NCBI RefSeq assembly: GCF_014673215.1
Contig: NZ_JACWMS010000001.1
Coordinates: forward strand, 1,240,001-1,304,000
Direction: 5' to 3'
DNA length: 64,000 nt
Source: Gordonia hankookensis
GTDB lineage: Bacteria > Actinomycetota > Actinomycetes > Mycobacteriales > Mycobacteriaceae
The notes below the pieces were generated by a model. The model made no database searches. It saw only the letters and a program-made list of their open reading frames with translations, and was not told the DNA's origin. Every line of letters begins with the position of its first letter. Position 1 is the stretch's first letter. The position numbers were made by a program, and so were the translations under genes. Below are positions 1 through 9,286 of this stretch, one piece after another.

Positions 1-1003
1 CATGACCAAAGAATGGTTCCTCGCGAAACAGTTTTCCCACGTACGCATAGTCGTCCGTTCGCGACTCGATACTGGGATCCTTCGATGCCCCGGTGAACAA
101 ACTGATCACGGCGTCGAACAGGTCAGGGGCGACAACGAAGTAGACGCCGACGATGGCCACCAGGGCACAGATTCCGGCGACGATGAACTTGACGGGCTGA
201 GCCAGCAGGTAGATCACGAGTGCGACGACCAGGGTGACATACGCCGTCCGGGACACGCTCGCCGGCACGGCAACGAGAAGCAGCGCGGCACCGACATAGG
301 CAATTCGGCGCGTCATGGGGGTCGCCGCGAATCGACTGTAGTGGAAGGCGATCGGCAGAAGTGCTGACACCATGACGGCAAACTCGATCGGATGTCCGGC
401 GGTCCCGATGACTCGGGTGAATCCGTCGCGCTCCGCAAGTTGCGTCTCGGTCAGCAATGTGAAGCCGGGCGGGACAAGCAGTGTCCGATAGTCGATGTTG
501 GCGAGGCCCTGAACCAGGCCGATCACGGTCGAGATCGCTCCACCGGCGAGCACCGCGAACAACACCGCGTCCCGAATCCGCTCGGTGGTGACCGTCGAGA
601 TGGTGTACAACACGATGCCGAAACACGCTGCCGTGGTGAGCAAGAACCGCAGAGTCGTAGCCGCCGCGTCTGGCGGATCCGACGGACTCGTGGCTCCGTG
701 AACGTAGATGACCAACCGCAGCGCGAGATACGCCATCATCATCGCCACCGCAACCATCTTCGGCGATGTGGCGAGACTCCTCAGGCGCACGACCTGCCCG
801 TCACCGCGAACAGCCGGTACCAGAAGCGAAATCGCGACGATCGCGAACATGACCAGCCCGAGTAGCCGCGCAGGAGAACCGTTCCCGCGCAGCGGGCCGG
901 GAATCACGGCCTCAGCCGGTAGCGCCAGCAGTACGAATGCGAAGACGATCAGTGTGATCGGCAACGTGGCATCGCGCCGGCGCGTCGTCGCGCCGGCTGT
1001 CAT
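1..1003 (-). CDS. O-antigen ligase-like / Wzy_C family membrane protein (3' end beyond window)
   Basis: Read by direct translation of the minus strand from the ATG at 1003; the frame stays open to the window edge, so about 334 residues are visible and the C terminus is missing. The product is a polytopic membrane protein with hydrophobic stretches from about residue 14 onward. It carries the motifs GTAGHPIEFA and SRTAY followed by a large loop ending in EEPFFGH, typical of O-antigen ligase/polymerase (Wzy_C) proteins that polymerise or transfer lipid-linked glycans outside the membrane. Its start overlaps the stop of the Wzz-like gene by ATGA (1000-1003), so the two are translationally coupled. 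It could be a Wzy polymerase rather than a ligase; the family cannot be resolved without the end. Confidence 0.8.
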   Translation of the reverse strand, partial: MTAGATTRRRDATLPITLIVFAFVLLALPAEAVIPGPLRGNGSPARLLGLVMFAIVAISLLVPAVRGDGQVVRLRSLATSPKMVAVAMMMAYLALRLVIYVHGATSPSDPPDAAATTLRFLLTTAACFGIVLYTISTVTTERIRDAVLFAVLAGGAISTVIGLVQGLANIDYRTLLVPPGFTLLTETQLAERDGFTRVIGTAGHPIEFAVMVSALLPIAFHYSRFAATPMTRRIAYVGAALLLVAVPASVSRTAYVTLVVALVIYLLAQPVKFIVAGICALVAIVGVYFVVAPDLFDAVISLFTGASKDPSIESRTDDYAYVGKLFREEPFFGH

Positions 1004-1752
1004 GTCGAGCGAATCCCGGCCGATGGGCCGTCAACGGCCTCATGCGTCCCGTCTGCATCTTCCGAGGCCACACCGTCCTTCGGGTCCGCGTCGCGTCCCG
1101 ATCCTGTCCGACGTCTGCCGACCGCGCGCAGGACCGCGTCGACAACCACCGCGAGCACAACGGCAAGCAGCACGCCGATCAGGAGCGTCGCGATGAGCTT
1201 GCGAGTTCTGGACGGCATTCCACCAATGGGCTGGAAAGCGTCGGCAACCGTGAATGTCGTGGCCATCTGCCCAGGCGGAATTCCCGCGGCAACCTGGATG
1301 TTGCGTAGTGCTTGGTTGGAGTATTGCGTTGTGAGCTTCACACTTTGCATGACCGCATAAGGGCTCTCGCCAGTGGCGGTGATCTCCACAATCGGAACCG
1401 CCGCGCCGCTCTGCTCGGTCTTCACACCGGTGGTCACCGGCGCGGTGCCGCCACCGGCGACCACCTTGGTGGTGATGTCGGGCTGAACAAGTGCAGTGGA
1501 CAGCAGGTTTGCCAAGAGCGGATACCCGCCTGAATCGGTCAATCCGTTGCTCGTCGTGAGTGTGGAACCATCCGACCTGGTAGCCGGAATCACCTTCACA
1601 CTGGGGGCGGTGATCCCGACGACGGACGTCGAATAGTACTGCGGTCGTACACTCGAGTACTCCGAATACGCGTACAACAACGTGAGCGCGATAACGGGTA
1701 ACGTGACCCACCACCGACGAAATGCTATTCGCGATACATCGAACAGATCCAT
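1000..1752 (-). CDS. Wzz/YveK-like polysaccharide chain-length determinant
   Basis: A 250-residue protein with two membrane helices (about residues 14-32 and 186-208) enclosing an extracytoplasmic domain, the layout of polysaccharide co-polymerases of the Wzz/CapA class. The N terminus, an aromatic-basic segment before helix 1, and the proline-rich PSRTR segment just before helix 2 fit the family. There is no fused BY-kinase domain: after helix 2 there are only about 40 polar residues and no Walker motif. It would set polymer length together with the overlapping ligase/polymerase gene. About 150 bases upstream (1753-1908) separate it from the glycosyltransferase, so it may have its own promoter. 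Confidence 0.82.
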   Translation of the reverse strand: MDLFDVSRIAFRRWWVTLPVIALTLLYAYSEYSSVRPQYYSTSVVGITAPSVKVIPATRSDGSTLTTSNGLTDSGGYPLLANLLSTALVQPDITTKVVAGGGTAPVTTGVKTEQSGAAVPIVEITATGESPYAVMQSVKLTTQYSNQALRNIQVAAGIPPGQMATTFTVADAFQPIGGMPSRTRKLIATLLIGVLLAVVLAVVVDAVLRAVGRRRTGSGRDADPKDGVASEDADGTHEAVDGPSAGIRST

Positions 1753-1908
1753 TATTCCGCACGCCTTCCCGACAAGATCTTCATCGCCCCGCGCCCCTGG
1801 CAGCGTTACATCCTCTCGTCAGGGATCCGCGTCGTCGGCGGCCGTCGAGCACCGCGGTGGCCGCTGTGCCCATCACGGTAGGCGACGAGCGCATGTGACA
1901 CCCGGTGA

Positions 1909-2871
1909 TCACCATCCTCGGCGCCATTCCGCTCTTTGCTGCCACAGCCCGTTCCATCCACGCGAGCGCCGAACGCCGAACCGCCGGTCCAGCACTGCCC
2001 GCAGGAACACCCCCGTCTGCAGAAGTCCGAGTTCGATGCGGAGCCTCAATCCGGCCGACCGCTTGGTGATGAGAGTCGCTTTTCCGCGGAACAGGAGGAC
2101 CTGTTTGGCCACGACGCTCGCGGACGATGCACCGATTGCGTGCACGGCACGTGCGTCGGGCGTGATCGACGGTCGGTATCCGAGCTGACCTGCCCGCCAG
2201 CACAGGTCAGCATCTTCTCCATACATGAAGAATCTCTCGTCGAAACCACCGAGATCTTCGAACAGTTGCCGCGTCATGAGCATCAGACAACCCGTGATGA
2301 CCCCGACCTGGCGCACGCTGTCACGCTGCCACGAACCGAGCCCTTCCGGATTCGCCACCCGGTTGCGGGGTAACACCGTGGACAATCCCGACGCAAAGCA
2401 CGCGAGACTGTAGACGGTCTGGTGTCCCCAGCACGATCCGTAGTCCAGTTCTCCGTCCGGCGCGGTGATCCGGCCACCCACGATTCCTCGTCGCGGGTCC
2501 TCTTCCAAGAACCGGACGAGAAGATCCCCACACCGTGGCTCCATCACAGCATCGGGATTGAGGAACAACAGGTATCGGCCACGCGCGCGCTCGACCGCCC
2601 TGTTGCATCCCGGTCCGAACCCCAGGTTCGTGTCCGAGAAGACGACGGTCGCACGCGGCCCCGCCCATCGTGTCAGCTCATCCCGGTCCAGACTCGTCGA
2701 TGCATTGTCGAGGATGATGAGCTCATAGTTGCGCTCTGAAAACGCGGCGCCGACAGCAGCGAGCGAGCGTTGCGTCCAGCCCGCTGCGTTGTAGGTGATC
2801 ATGATGACCGAGACCTCGGGGCCGGGACCCGAACGATCTGAAGCCGACTCCAATTCATCCGCTACCGTCAC
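1909..2871 (-). CDS. Glycosyltransferase family 2, rhamnosyltransferase-like
   Basis: A 320-residue cytoplasmic GT-A enzyme. The N-terminal strand VSVIMITYN, the LDNAS motif (residues 54-58), NLGFGPGCN (82-90) and the LNPDA acidic nucleotide-binding motif (104-108) are the classic GT2 set. The later FDERFFMYGEDADLCWR segment is typical of WbbL-like rhamnosyltransferases, so rhamnose or another deoxysugar is a reasonable but unproven donor. Its start overlaps the stop of the flippase gene by four bases (ATGA, 2868-2871). Its role is to add a sugar to the lipid-linked repeat unit of the exopolysaccharide made by this locus. Confidence 0.88.
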   Translation of the reverse strand: MTVADELESASDRSGPGPEVSVIMITYNAAGWTQRSLAAVGAAFSERNYELIILDNASTSLDRDELTRWAGPRATVVFSDTNLGFGPGCNRAVERARGRYLLFLNPDAVMEPRCGDLLVRFLEEDPRRGIVGGRITAPDGELDYGSCWGHQTVYSLACFASGLSTVLPRNRVANPEGLGSWQRDSVRQVGVITGCLMLMTRQLFEDLGGFDERFFMYGEDADLCWRAGQLGYRPSITPDARAVHAIGASSASVVAKQVLLFRGKATLITKRSAGLRLRIELGLLQTGVFLRAVLDRRFGVRRSRGWNGLWQQRAEWRRGW

Positions 2872-4340
2872 AGCACTTCCTCATCTCGCTGCCTGCGTGC
2901 TGCCCGCCATACCAGTTGAGACAACACCCTCACCTCGGTTCTCAGTGGCCGGGACACCGCGATGATCGCCGCCGCCACGGCCACCTCCACTCCGACCGCG
3001 AGGAGCGCGCGGGGCCAGGCGGCCCCTTCGTCCACCCCGACCACGAGCCGCGCCACCAGGTAGGCGAACGACCATGCCGCAAATGGCCGGGAGAAGGCAT
3101 TGAGCACGCCACCGACACGGATGAATGTTCCCCGCGCTATCCACCAACCGCTCACGATGACCGTGACAAAGGTTGCGCAGACGTATGCCACAGCGACTGC
3201 GAACACACTGTGGGCAGAAGCCGCGAACAAGACGCCAGCCGTGGCAACCTGTGTGGCGACTGCCGCGACGATCTGGCGCTTCATCTGCCCGATGGCGGTT
3301 GCAGCGACTTCGATGAGGACGAAGAAGCCGCGGATCGTTCCTGCGAGAGCGAGGACCACGAGCAGAGTTCCTGCCGCGGCCCACTGAGAGCCGTAGACCA
3401 TCGTCACCGCGGGGACGGCGACCAGGCTCAGTATCGTGAAGGCAGGGGTCAAGACGTGACTCATCACTGACACCGCCCGCTCCAACGCCGATTGAAACCG
3501 CTCGTGTTCGTCCTGGAGTTTGCTCAGTACAGTCAGTGCCACCGACGACACGGCAGCCATGATCTGTGTTTCCACGAGGCCGACAACCTGGGAAGCCCGG
3601 TTGTACAAGCCGGTTTCACCGGTCCCGTGGAAACGGCCGACGGCGACCACGTCGAGTCGCCCGGACAGATAGGTCGTCGCCTGGATGACCGTGATCTGCG
3701 CCCCCTGGGTCACGAGCTCCCGGACCTCTCGAAACGGCGCAGGCCGGCACAGTCGGATTCGCGACAACGAGAAGAGGACCACCGCTCCGCTCAGACTCCA
3801 GACCAGGTTTCCGATCACCAGCGACCAATAGGTGAGTCCGAACAACGCCAGCGCGACGGTGACCACGAACTGGAGTATCCCGATGCCCAAGTGGGTGAGG
3901 GTGATGGCGCCGAAACGCAGGTCGCGCAGGAGGTTGGCCTGCGGCTGACCGCCCAGAGACGCGAACAGGAAGGTCAGCGAGACCGCCCGCGTGACGTTGG
4001 CGACCTCGGGCGCGTGGTAGAAGGATGCCAGCGGAGCCGCGAGGAGGAACACGACCACCGCAATTGCGAGGCCCATCAACACATTCAGGAGATAAATGGT
4101 CATCTGCTGAGGTGGAGTCAGGTCACGGGCGCGAACAGCCGCGGAACTGAGCCCGAAGTCCTGGAAGATCACCACGAACCCGCTTACGGCGGTCACCATC
4201 GCGACGATTCCGAAATCCGACGGTGTCAGTAATCGCGCGAGAACGACCGACGACACCAACATGATGATCGTGTTTCCCCACCGACCGAGGAGCGTCACCA
4301 CCACCCCGCGCATCGCGCGCTGCCCCAGGCCCGACGTCAC
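2868..4340 (-). CDS. Wzx-type polysaccharide flippase (MOP superfamily)
   Basis: A 490-residue protein made almost entirely of hydrophobic helices, beginning with GQRAMRGVVVTLLGRWGNTI and the conserved segment VVLARLLTPSDFGIVAMVTAVSGF seen in WzxC-like lipid-linked oligosaccharide flippases. It would move undecaprenyl-linked repeat units across the plasma membrane before polymerisation. It is first in a minus-strand run (flippase, GT2, Wzz, ligase) and lies back to back with the WecG/TagA-type gene, with about 115 bases of shared divergent promoter region (4341-4455). Length and helix density are normal for the family. Confidence 0.9.
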   Translation of the reverse strand: MTSGLGQRAMRGVVVTLLGRWGNTIIMLVSSVVLARLLTPSDFGIVAMVTAVSGFVVIFQDFGLSSAAVRARDLTPPQQMTIYLLNVLMGLAIAVVVFLLAAPLASFYHAPEVANVTRAVSLTFLFASLGGQPQANLLRDLRFGAITLTHLGIGILQFVVTVALALFGLTYWSLVIGNLVWSLSGAVVLFSLSRIRLCRPAPFREVRELVTQGAQITVIQATTYLSGRLDVVAVGRFHGTGETGLYNRASQVVGLVETQIMAAVSSVALTVLSKLQDEHERFQSALERAVSVMSHVLTPAFTILSLVAVPAVTMVYGSQWAAAGTLLVVLALAGTIRGFFVLIEVAATAIGQMKRQIVAAVATQVATAGVLFAASAHSVFAVAVAYVCATFVTVIVSGWWIARGTFIRVGGVLNAFSRPFAAWSFAYLVARLVVGVDEGAAWPRALLAVGVEVAVAAAIIAVSRPLRTEVRVLSQLVWRAARRQRDEEVL

Positions 4341-4455
4341 TGCACGGCCTCCTGGACACGCTGTCGCCGCTGGTTGTGCATTGCGTGCTCCGCAGTCCCA
4401 AAGTACTGTTCACGCCGGGTTTCCAAGGTTCCGACCAGAAGCGAGGGAGCATGCG

Positions 4456-5235
4456 TTGAAGTCTCCGGCCGCACCCCGCAGACTCTTTTTCTGGGGCGTC
4501 CCCGTCGATGTGCTCTCACGCCGCGACGCCCTTGCCCGGATCGCGCAGCTCGCCAAGGGCGACCGTTCCACCTTCGTGGCTTTCGCGAATGCGCACGTCC
4601 TCAATCTCGCCGCCGACGATCCCGGGTATCGCCTTGTCCTGCAGGGACAATCGCTTGTTCTGAACGATGGCGTCGGCGTCTCGATGGCCGCCCGAATGTT
4701 CGGTGTTCGATTCCCCGACAATCTGAACGGCACAGATCTCAGCCCAGAGATTCTCAAGGGAGCCGCCGAACGTGGTGACCGCGTCGCATTCATCGGCGGG
4801 CGACCGGGAGTCGCAGAGGCTGCCGCCCGCAATCTGCAGGCTCGCATCCCGGGACTGATGATCGAGTTCACGTCGCATGGTTTCGTCTCCCCCGAGGGGG
4901 TCGCCGATGTACTGAAGGAACTCGCTGAACGCCGAGTGAAGATGGTGTTTGTCGCAATGGGGTGCCCCTTGCAGGAGAAGTGGTCGCTCGAACACCTCTC
5001 CGGCACATCCGTGGCGGTATCCGTCGCTGTCGGCGCGTTCCTCGACTTTGCCGCGAACAATGTGCCTCGAGCACCACGCCTTGCACGAAAGGCCCACCTG
5101 GAGTGGGTATTCCGGTTGCTCAACGAACCACGCAGACTCTTCGGCCGATACGTCATCGGCAATCCGCGATTTCTCATCCGTGCGGCCAGGTATCGCTTCA
5201 CTCACTCGCCTGCTGAGGCCTCGGGACATCACTAG
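4456..5235 (+). CDS. WecG/TagA/CpsF family glycosyltransferase
   Basis: About 259 residues. The frame is open further upstream to an ATG at 4261, but that would overlap the divergent flippase gene. I prefer TTG at 4456, which has GAGGGAG about 6 bases before it and gives a family-length protein starting KSPAAPRRLFFWGVPVDVL. The motifs NAHVLN, NDGVGV (holding the family's conserved Asp), the glycine-rich FIGGRPGVAEAA and VFVAMGCPLQEKW identify the GT26 WecG/TagA/CpsF fold, which transfers N-acetylmannosamine-type or glucose-type residues to a lipid-linked acceptor. The 3' end overlaps the convergent GT2 gene by 4 bases. Confidence 0.87.
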   Translation: MKSPAAPRRLFFWGVPVDVLSRRDALARIAQLAKGDRSTFVAFANAHVLNLAADDPGYRLVLQGQSLVLNDGVGVSMAARMFGVRFPDNLNGTDLSPEILKGAAERGDRVAFIGGRPGVAEAAARNLQARIPGLMIEFTSHGFVSPEGVADVLKELAERRVKMVFVAMGCPLQEKWSLEHLSGTSVAVSVAVGAFLDFAANNVPRAPRLARKAHLEWVFRLLNEPRRLFGRYVIGNPRFLIRAARYRFTHSPAEASGHH

Positions 5236-6092
5236 GTATCAACTCGCGAGGTGAGATCGGTCGACCATTCATTGGACGTGCCCACGATCCGCCGAACTCG
5301 GGCGAGCATGATCGCAGCTGTCGTCACGATGAGGTAAACGCCGACATCCCAGGGCCGGACACGCGACGCGGAGACGGCAGACAGAATGGACCCGAGAGAG
5401 GTGTCACGACGACCGCTGGCAGGAACTCGGTCGATGAGATCTGCATTTCCCACAGCAACCCGGGCGCGACGTCTGATCAGTGCACCAACCGTCCGCGGAG
5501 CGCACATCGTGAAGCAATCGGCCGAGTTCAGCCGCTCATGGTCGCCGAAGATCGACCTCACATACTCGTCGTCATTCAAGACGTCCGGAAAGGCGCCCTT
5601 GCGTACCCATCCGGCCTCGTTGACCGCATACACCCCTGATCCGATCAAGCCTTTCCGGACGTATGGCAACTGCAGCCAGACACGATCGTAGGCTCGGACG
5701 GCCCACGGAGAAGATCGATCGTCGATCCGGATGTGCGGGCTCGCAACGCGTGGGGCGTCGGCGGCGGCGAGGACTGCGATCAGATCGCGTGCCGCTTCGG
5801 TCGACAGAACGACGTCGGCATCGAGATAAACGCGAGGGAAGCCATGAAGAACCTCATCCCCGGTCCGTAATGCCTCGATCTTCGAGGGCTTTGGCAATTC
5901 CACCACGCTCGACCACGCCCGATTCTGCAAGGCCTGCCTTGCCACATCCGCCGTGTCGTCGGTTGAACCGTTCGACACGACGCAGATTTCGAATTCGGTG
6001 TCCTCGGCATCGGCCAGGAGGGCACTCAGACAGCGTTCGATGACGGCCGCCTCGTTGTGGGCAGGTATGAGAATGGCAGGCGGTGTCACCAT
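5232..6092 (-). CDS. Glycosyltransferase family 2 with C-terminal membrane segment
   Basis: A 286-residue GT2-type enzyme starting at ATG/GTG around 6092. The N terminus AILIPAHNEAAVIERCL, the VSNGSTDDT motif and the YLDADVVLS acidic motif define the GT-A nucleotide-sugar site. A hydrophobic helix near residues 245-265 (VGVYLIVTTAAIMLARV) suggests membrane association. It converges with the WecG/TagA gene, overlapping by 4 bases. The donor sugar cannot be told from sequence. It may add a side-chain residue to the exopolysaccharide repeat. Confidence 0.85.
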   Translation of the reverse strand: MVTPPAILIPAHNEAAVIERCLSALLADAEDTEFEICVVSNGSTDDTADVARQALQNRAWSSVVELPKPSKIEALRTGDEVLHGFPRVYLDADVVLSTEAARDLIAVLAAADAPRVASPHIRIDDRSSPWAVRAYDRVWLQLPYVRKGLIGSGVYAVNEAGWVRKGAFPDVLNDDEYVRSIFGDHERLNSADCFTMCAPRTVGALIRRRARVAVGNADLIDRVPASGRRDTSLGSILSAVSASRVRPWDVGVYLIVTTAAIMLARVRRIVGTSNEWSTDLTSRVDT

Positions 6093-6423
6093 CGGGCTCC
6101 AGTCATGTCCGACGCTGCTCGCGTGGCAGGGCCGGACGGCGCGCGCACTGCAGGTTCAACCATCCGACCCTCCTGCCGCGGCGGGCGATTCGCGCCTACC
6201 GCGATATCCATCGACCGCGCCGACCACCGTGTTACAACTCGTCATGGCGGCGACCGAGGTCCTCGTTCGAGCGTAGGACAGCACGTTGGGGCCAACAACT
6301 CGATTCGACGACATCGTGCGCTCCGCCGATCGCTTCACCTCACTCGGGCGAAATCCGCAAAAACCTTTCATGACCTCGGCTGCTTACCCGTCGAACCCCG
6401 GCAGGCTCAGGCACAATGGCGAC

Positions 6424-7026
6424 GTGGAATCGAGCGGAGACGATACCGCGTCGGGCCCGTCCCGTGACGATACCCAGACACCGCGGCACAGGTGGCTACG
6501 CCGGACGATGTGGACGATCTACTTCACGGTGATCGCTGTGATCGCGGCCGGCGTGCCGGTCTATGTCTTCCCTCAACGAGATGAACTGCGCCACGCCGAC
6601 GCGATCATGGTGCTCGGTGGGCCTGGCTACGAGCGATACCCCTACGCGTTCGAACTCGCCGCCGCTGGTTGGGCTCCTGCTGTCGCGGTATCCAACCCGA
6701 TCGGCGCCGCGGACCCGTGGCTCACCGAGTACTGCGCCCAGACACATCCGGGCTTCACACTGCACTGCTTTGTGCCCGATCCACCGACGACAAGCGGTGA
6801 GGCCCGCGAACTCGGGCGGCTCGCCAAGCAATACGGCTGGCGCACCATCATTGTGGTCACCTTCCGTCCACACATATCGCGTGCCCGATACATCCTCGAG
6901 CACTGCGTCGACGCAGAACTGATCATGGTGGACAGCCCCACGCACGTGTCGGCGCTTCGTTGGGTGCGGGAGTACGGGTACCAGACCGCCGGATTCGCGC
7001 GTGCAGCGCTGCACGGAGGTTGCTGA
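6424..7026 (+). CDS. YdcF/SanA (DUF218) family membrane protein
   Basis: About 200 residues from GTG 6424. The same frame is open to ATG 6370 and TTG 6286, and none has a convincing ribosome-binding site, so the start is uncertain. One membrane helix ([20 protein letters not shown]) is followed by an extracytoplasmic DUF218 domain with ADAIMVLGG, the [17 protein letters not shown] segment and the [14 protein letters not shown] motif. Family members such as SanA and ElyC act in envelope and lipid-carrier homeostasis, which suits a gene between glycosyltransferases and nucleotide-sugar genes. The biochemical activity of the family is poorly known. Confidence 0.8.
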   Translation: MESSGDDTASGPSRDDTQTPRHRWLRRTMWTIYFTVIAVIAAGVPVYVFPQRDELRHADAIMVLGGPGYERYPYAFELAAAGWAPAVAVSNPIGAADPWLTEYCAQTHPGFTLHCFVPDPPTTSGEARELGRLAKQYGWRTIIVVTFRPHISRARYILEHCVDAELIMVDSPTHVSALRWVREYGYQTAGFARAALHGGC

Positions 7027-7208
7027 AGCGGTTGGATCGTCGTCGGACTGTGCTGGGCAGCAACCACATAGACGACGTCCGTGGCAGATGTGAGGGAACC
7101 ATGTTCACGACGAAGGACGTCAGGCGCATCTTGTCTGCGATAGCATCCACACGTCGGTTCCCGCACCTCGGCCATCGCGTCGAACGCAGCAATCATGATG
7201 AGGACGAA

Positions 7209-8231
7209 GTGAAGAAGGCACTGATCACTGGCATCACCGGCCAGGACGGCTCCTACCTTGCTGAACTGTTGCTGTCGAAGGGTTACGAGGTCCATGGCCT
7301 CATCCGTAGATCTTCGACATTCAACACATCCCGGATCAATCACATGTACGTCGACCCCCATGATCCGAGCGCGAGACTCTTCCTGCACTACGGCGACGTC
7401 AGCGATGGGAGCAGACTGATACCCCTCATCTCTGAGATCGATCCCGACGAGATCTACAATCTCGCCGCTCAGTCTCATGTCCGTGTGAGTTTCGACGAGC
7501 CCGAGCACACCGGAGACATCACCGGGCTCGGATCGGTTCGGGTACTGGAAGCAGTTCGGCTCGCGGGGGTCGACTGCCGCTTCTTCCAGGCATCCAGTTC
7601 GGAGATGTTCGGCGCCTCCCCGCCTCCACAGAATGAGGGCACACCTTTCTATCCGAGGTCTCCCTACGGCATCGCCAAGGTGTTCTCGTACTGGATCACC
7701 CGAAACTACCGCGAGGCGTACGGCATGTTCGCGGTCAACGGCCTGCTCTTCAATCACGAATCCCCACGCCGCGGCGAAACTTTCGTCACGCGAAAGATCA
7801 CACGCGCGGCCGCTCGGATCAAAGCCGGCGTCGAACAGACTCTCTACCTGGGAAATCTCGATGCAGTGCGCGACTGGGGTTACGCACCGGAGTATGTCGA
7901 GGGCATGTGGCGGATGCTCCAGGCCGACACCCCAGAGGACTTCGTACTCGCGACCGGAAGCGCTTACACGGTCCGAGATTTCCTCTCCACGGCGTTCGAT
8001 CACGTTGGCCTCGACTGGCAGAAGCACGTCAGGTTCGATGAGCGCTACCTGCGCCCCACCGAGGTCGACGCCCTCATCGGCGATGCGGGCAAGGCTGAGC
8101 GCGCTCTCGGGTGGCGACCTACCGTGAAGGCCCTCGACCTCGCCCGCATCATGGTCGACGCAGACACCGCGGCCCTCGATCACGAATCGGAGCCATGGAT
8201 CGACCGTCCCGCCCTACCGAGTTGGACATGA
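7209..8231 (+). CDS. gmd: GDP-mannose 4,6-dehydratase
   Basis: Converts GDP-D-mannose to GDP-4-keto-6-deoxymannose, the precursor of GDP-fucose. I choose GTG 7209, preceded by GAGGA about 5 bases upstream, giving 340 residues starting [14 protein letters not shown], the usual family length; the frame extends upstream to 6960 without homology. The NAD(P)-binding motif [10 protein letters not shown], the SSSEMFG segment and the catalytic YGIAK (YxxxK) are intact. The downstream GDP-fucose synthase begins 4 bases after this stop, so the two are coexpressed. Confidence 0.95.
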   Translation: MKKALITGITGQDGSYLAELLLSKGYEVHGLIRRSSTFNTSRINHMYVDPHDPSARLFLHYGDVSDGSRLIPLISEIDPDEIYNLAAQSHVRVSFDEPEHTGDITGLGSVRVLEAVRLAGVDCRFFQASSSEMFGASPPPQNEGTPFYPRSPYGIAKVFSYWITRNYREAYGMFAVNGLLFNHESPRRGETFVTRKITRAAARIKAGVEQTLYLGNLDAVRDWGYAPEYVEGMWRMLQADTPEDFVLATGSAYTVRDFLSTAFDHVGLDWQKHVRFDERYLRPTEVDALIGDAGKAERALGWRPTVKALDLARIMVDADTAALDHESEPWIDRPALPSWT

Positions 8232-8235
8232 TGAC

Positions 8236-9216
8236 GTGAGCGGGTTCGGTTCCATCGAATCGATCGAAGGTTCTCCGGCGCGGTCTGCACGGATCTACGT
8301 CGCGGGCCATCGCGGACTCGTGGGATCGGCCGTGTGGCGACTGCTGGAGACCCAGGGGTTCACCGGGCTCATCGGTCGCTCCCGAGACGAACTGGACCTC
8401 ACCGACCGGTCGGCCGTGTTCCAATTCTTCGATCTGGTCCGACCCGAGATCGTCGTACTGGCAGCCGCAAAGGTCGGAGGTATCCTCGCCAACGACGCAC
8501 ACCCGGTGGAGTTTCTGTCAGAGAATCTGCAGATTCAGACCAACGTTTTCGATGCCGCTGTTGCACAACGAGTTCCGCGGCTCCTATTCCTAGGATCGTC
8601 GTGCATCTATCCCAAATTCGCCGAGCAGCCCATCCGCGAGGAGGCATTGCTCACCGGCGAACTCGAACCTACGAATGACACCTATGCGATCGCGAAGGTC
8701 GCGGGAATCCTCAATGTCCGAGCCGTCCGCAAACAGTATGGACTGCCGTGGATCTCTGCCATGCCCACAAACCTGTACGGTCCGGGCGACAACTTCTCTC
8801 CGACCGACTCTCACGTCCTGCCTGCGTTCATTCGCCGTTACGAGCAGGCCCGACTGCGGGGCGCAGAATACGTTGTCAACTGGGGAAGCGGAACTCCGCG
8901 CCGCGAATTCCTCCATGTGGACGACGCAGCGTCCGCTTGTCTCCATCTGCTGCAACACTACGATGGGGCGCAACACGTGAACGTGGGAACCGGAGTCGAC
9001 CATACGCTCCGCGAGATCGCCCGGATGGTGGCCGCCGCGGTCGGATTCGACGGAGAAACCCGGTGGGACACCAGCAAACCGGACGGTACGCCACGCAAGC
9101 TGCTCGACGTGTCGAGGCTCAGGGGTGCAGGGTGGGAGCCATCGGTCGACCTTCAGGACGGGATAGCCGAAACCGTGGCATGGTATCGCAACCACGGCAA
9201 CGCATTACGGCCGTGA
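8236..9216 (+). CDS. fcl: GDP-L-fucose synthase (epimerase/reductase)
   Basis: A 326-residue SDR enzyme that epimerises and reduces GDP-4-keto-6-deoxymannose to GDP-L-fucose. It has the nucleotide motif VAGHRGLVGSAV near residue 22, the family signature AAAKVGGILAN, SSCIYPK and the catalytic TYAIAK. The start is a GTG 4 bases after gmd. The first 17 residues are an extension before the core. With gmd it gives the locus an endogenous deoxysugar donor, predicting fucose or a derivative in the polymer. Confidence 0.95.
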   Translation: MSGFGSIESIEGSPARSARIYVAGHRGLVGSAVWRLLETQGFTGLIGRSRDELDLTDRSAVFQFFDLVRPEIVVLAAAKVGGILANDAHPVEFLSENLQIQTNVFDAAVAQRVPRLLFLGSSCIYPKFAEQPIREEALLTGELEPTNDTYAIAKVAGILNVRAVRKQYGLPWISAMPTNLYGPGDNFSPTDSHVLPAFIRRYEQARLRGAEYVVNWGSGTPRREFLHVDDAASACLHLLQHYDGAQHVNVGTGVDHTLREIARMVAAAVGFDGETRWDTSKPDGTPRKLLDVSRLRGAGWEPSVDLQDGIAETVAWYRNHGNALRP

Positions 9217-9286
9217 CTTCATGCGTCACCATCAGTCGCATCGGACCGCCAGGACATCCGACGTCCGACAGAACTACCCGCGTGCT

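Noticed and set aside
6642..8183. 513-residue minus-strand open frame across the DUF218 and gmd genes
   Set aside because: It is the antisense of gmd and its neighbour, with no family motif; gmd on the plus strand is complete and certain.
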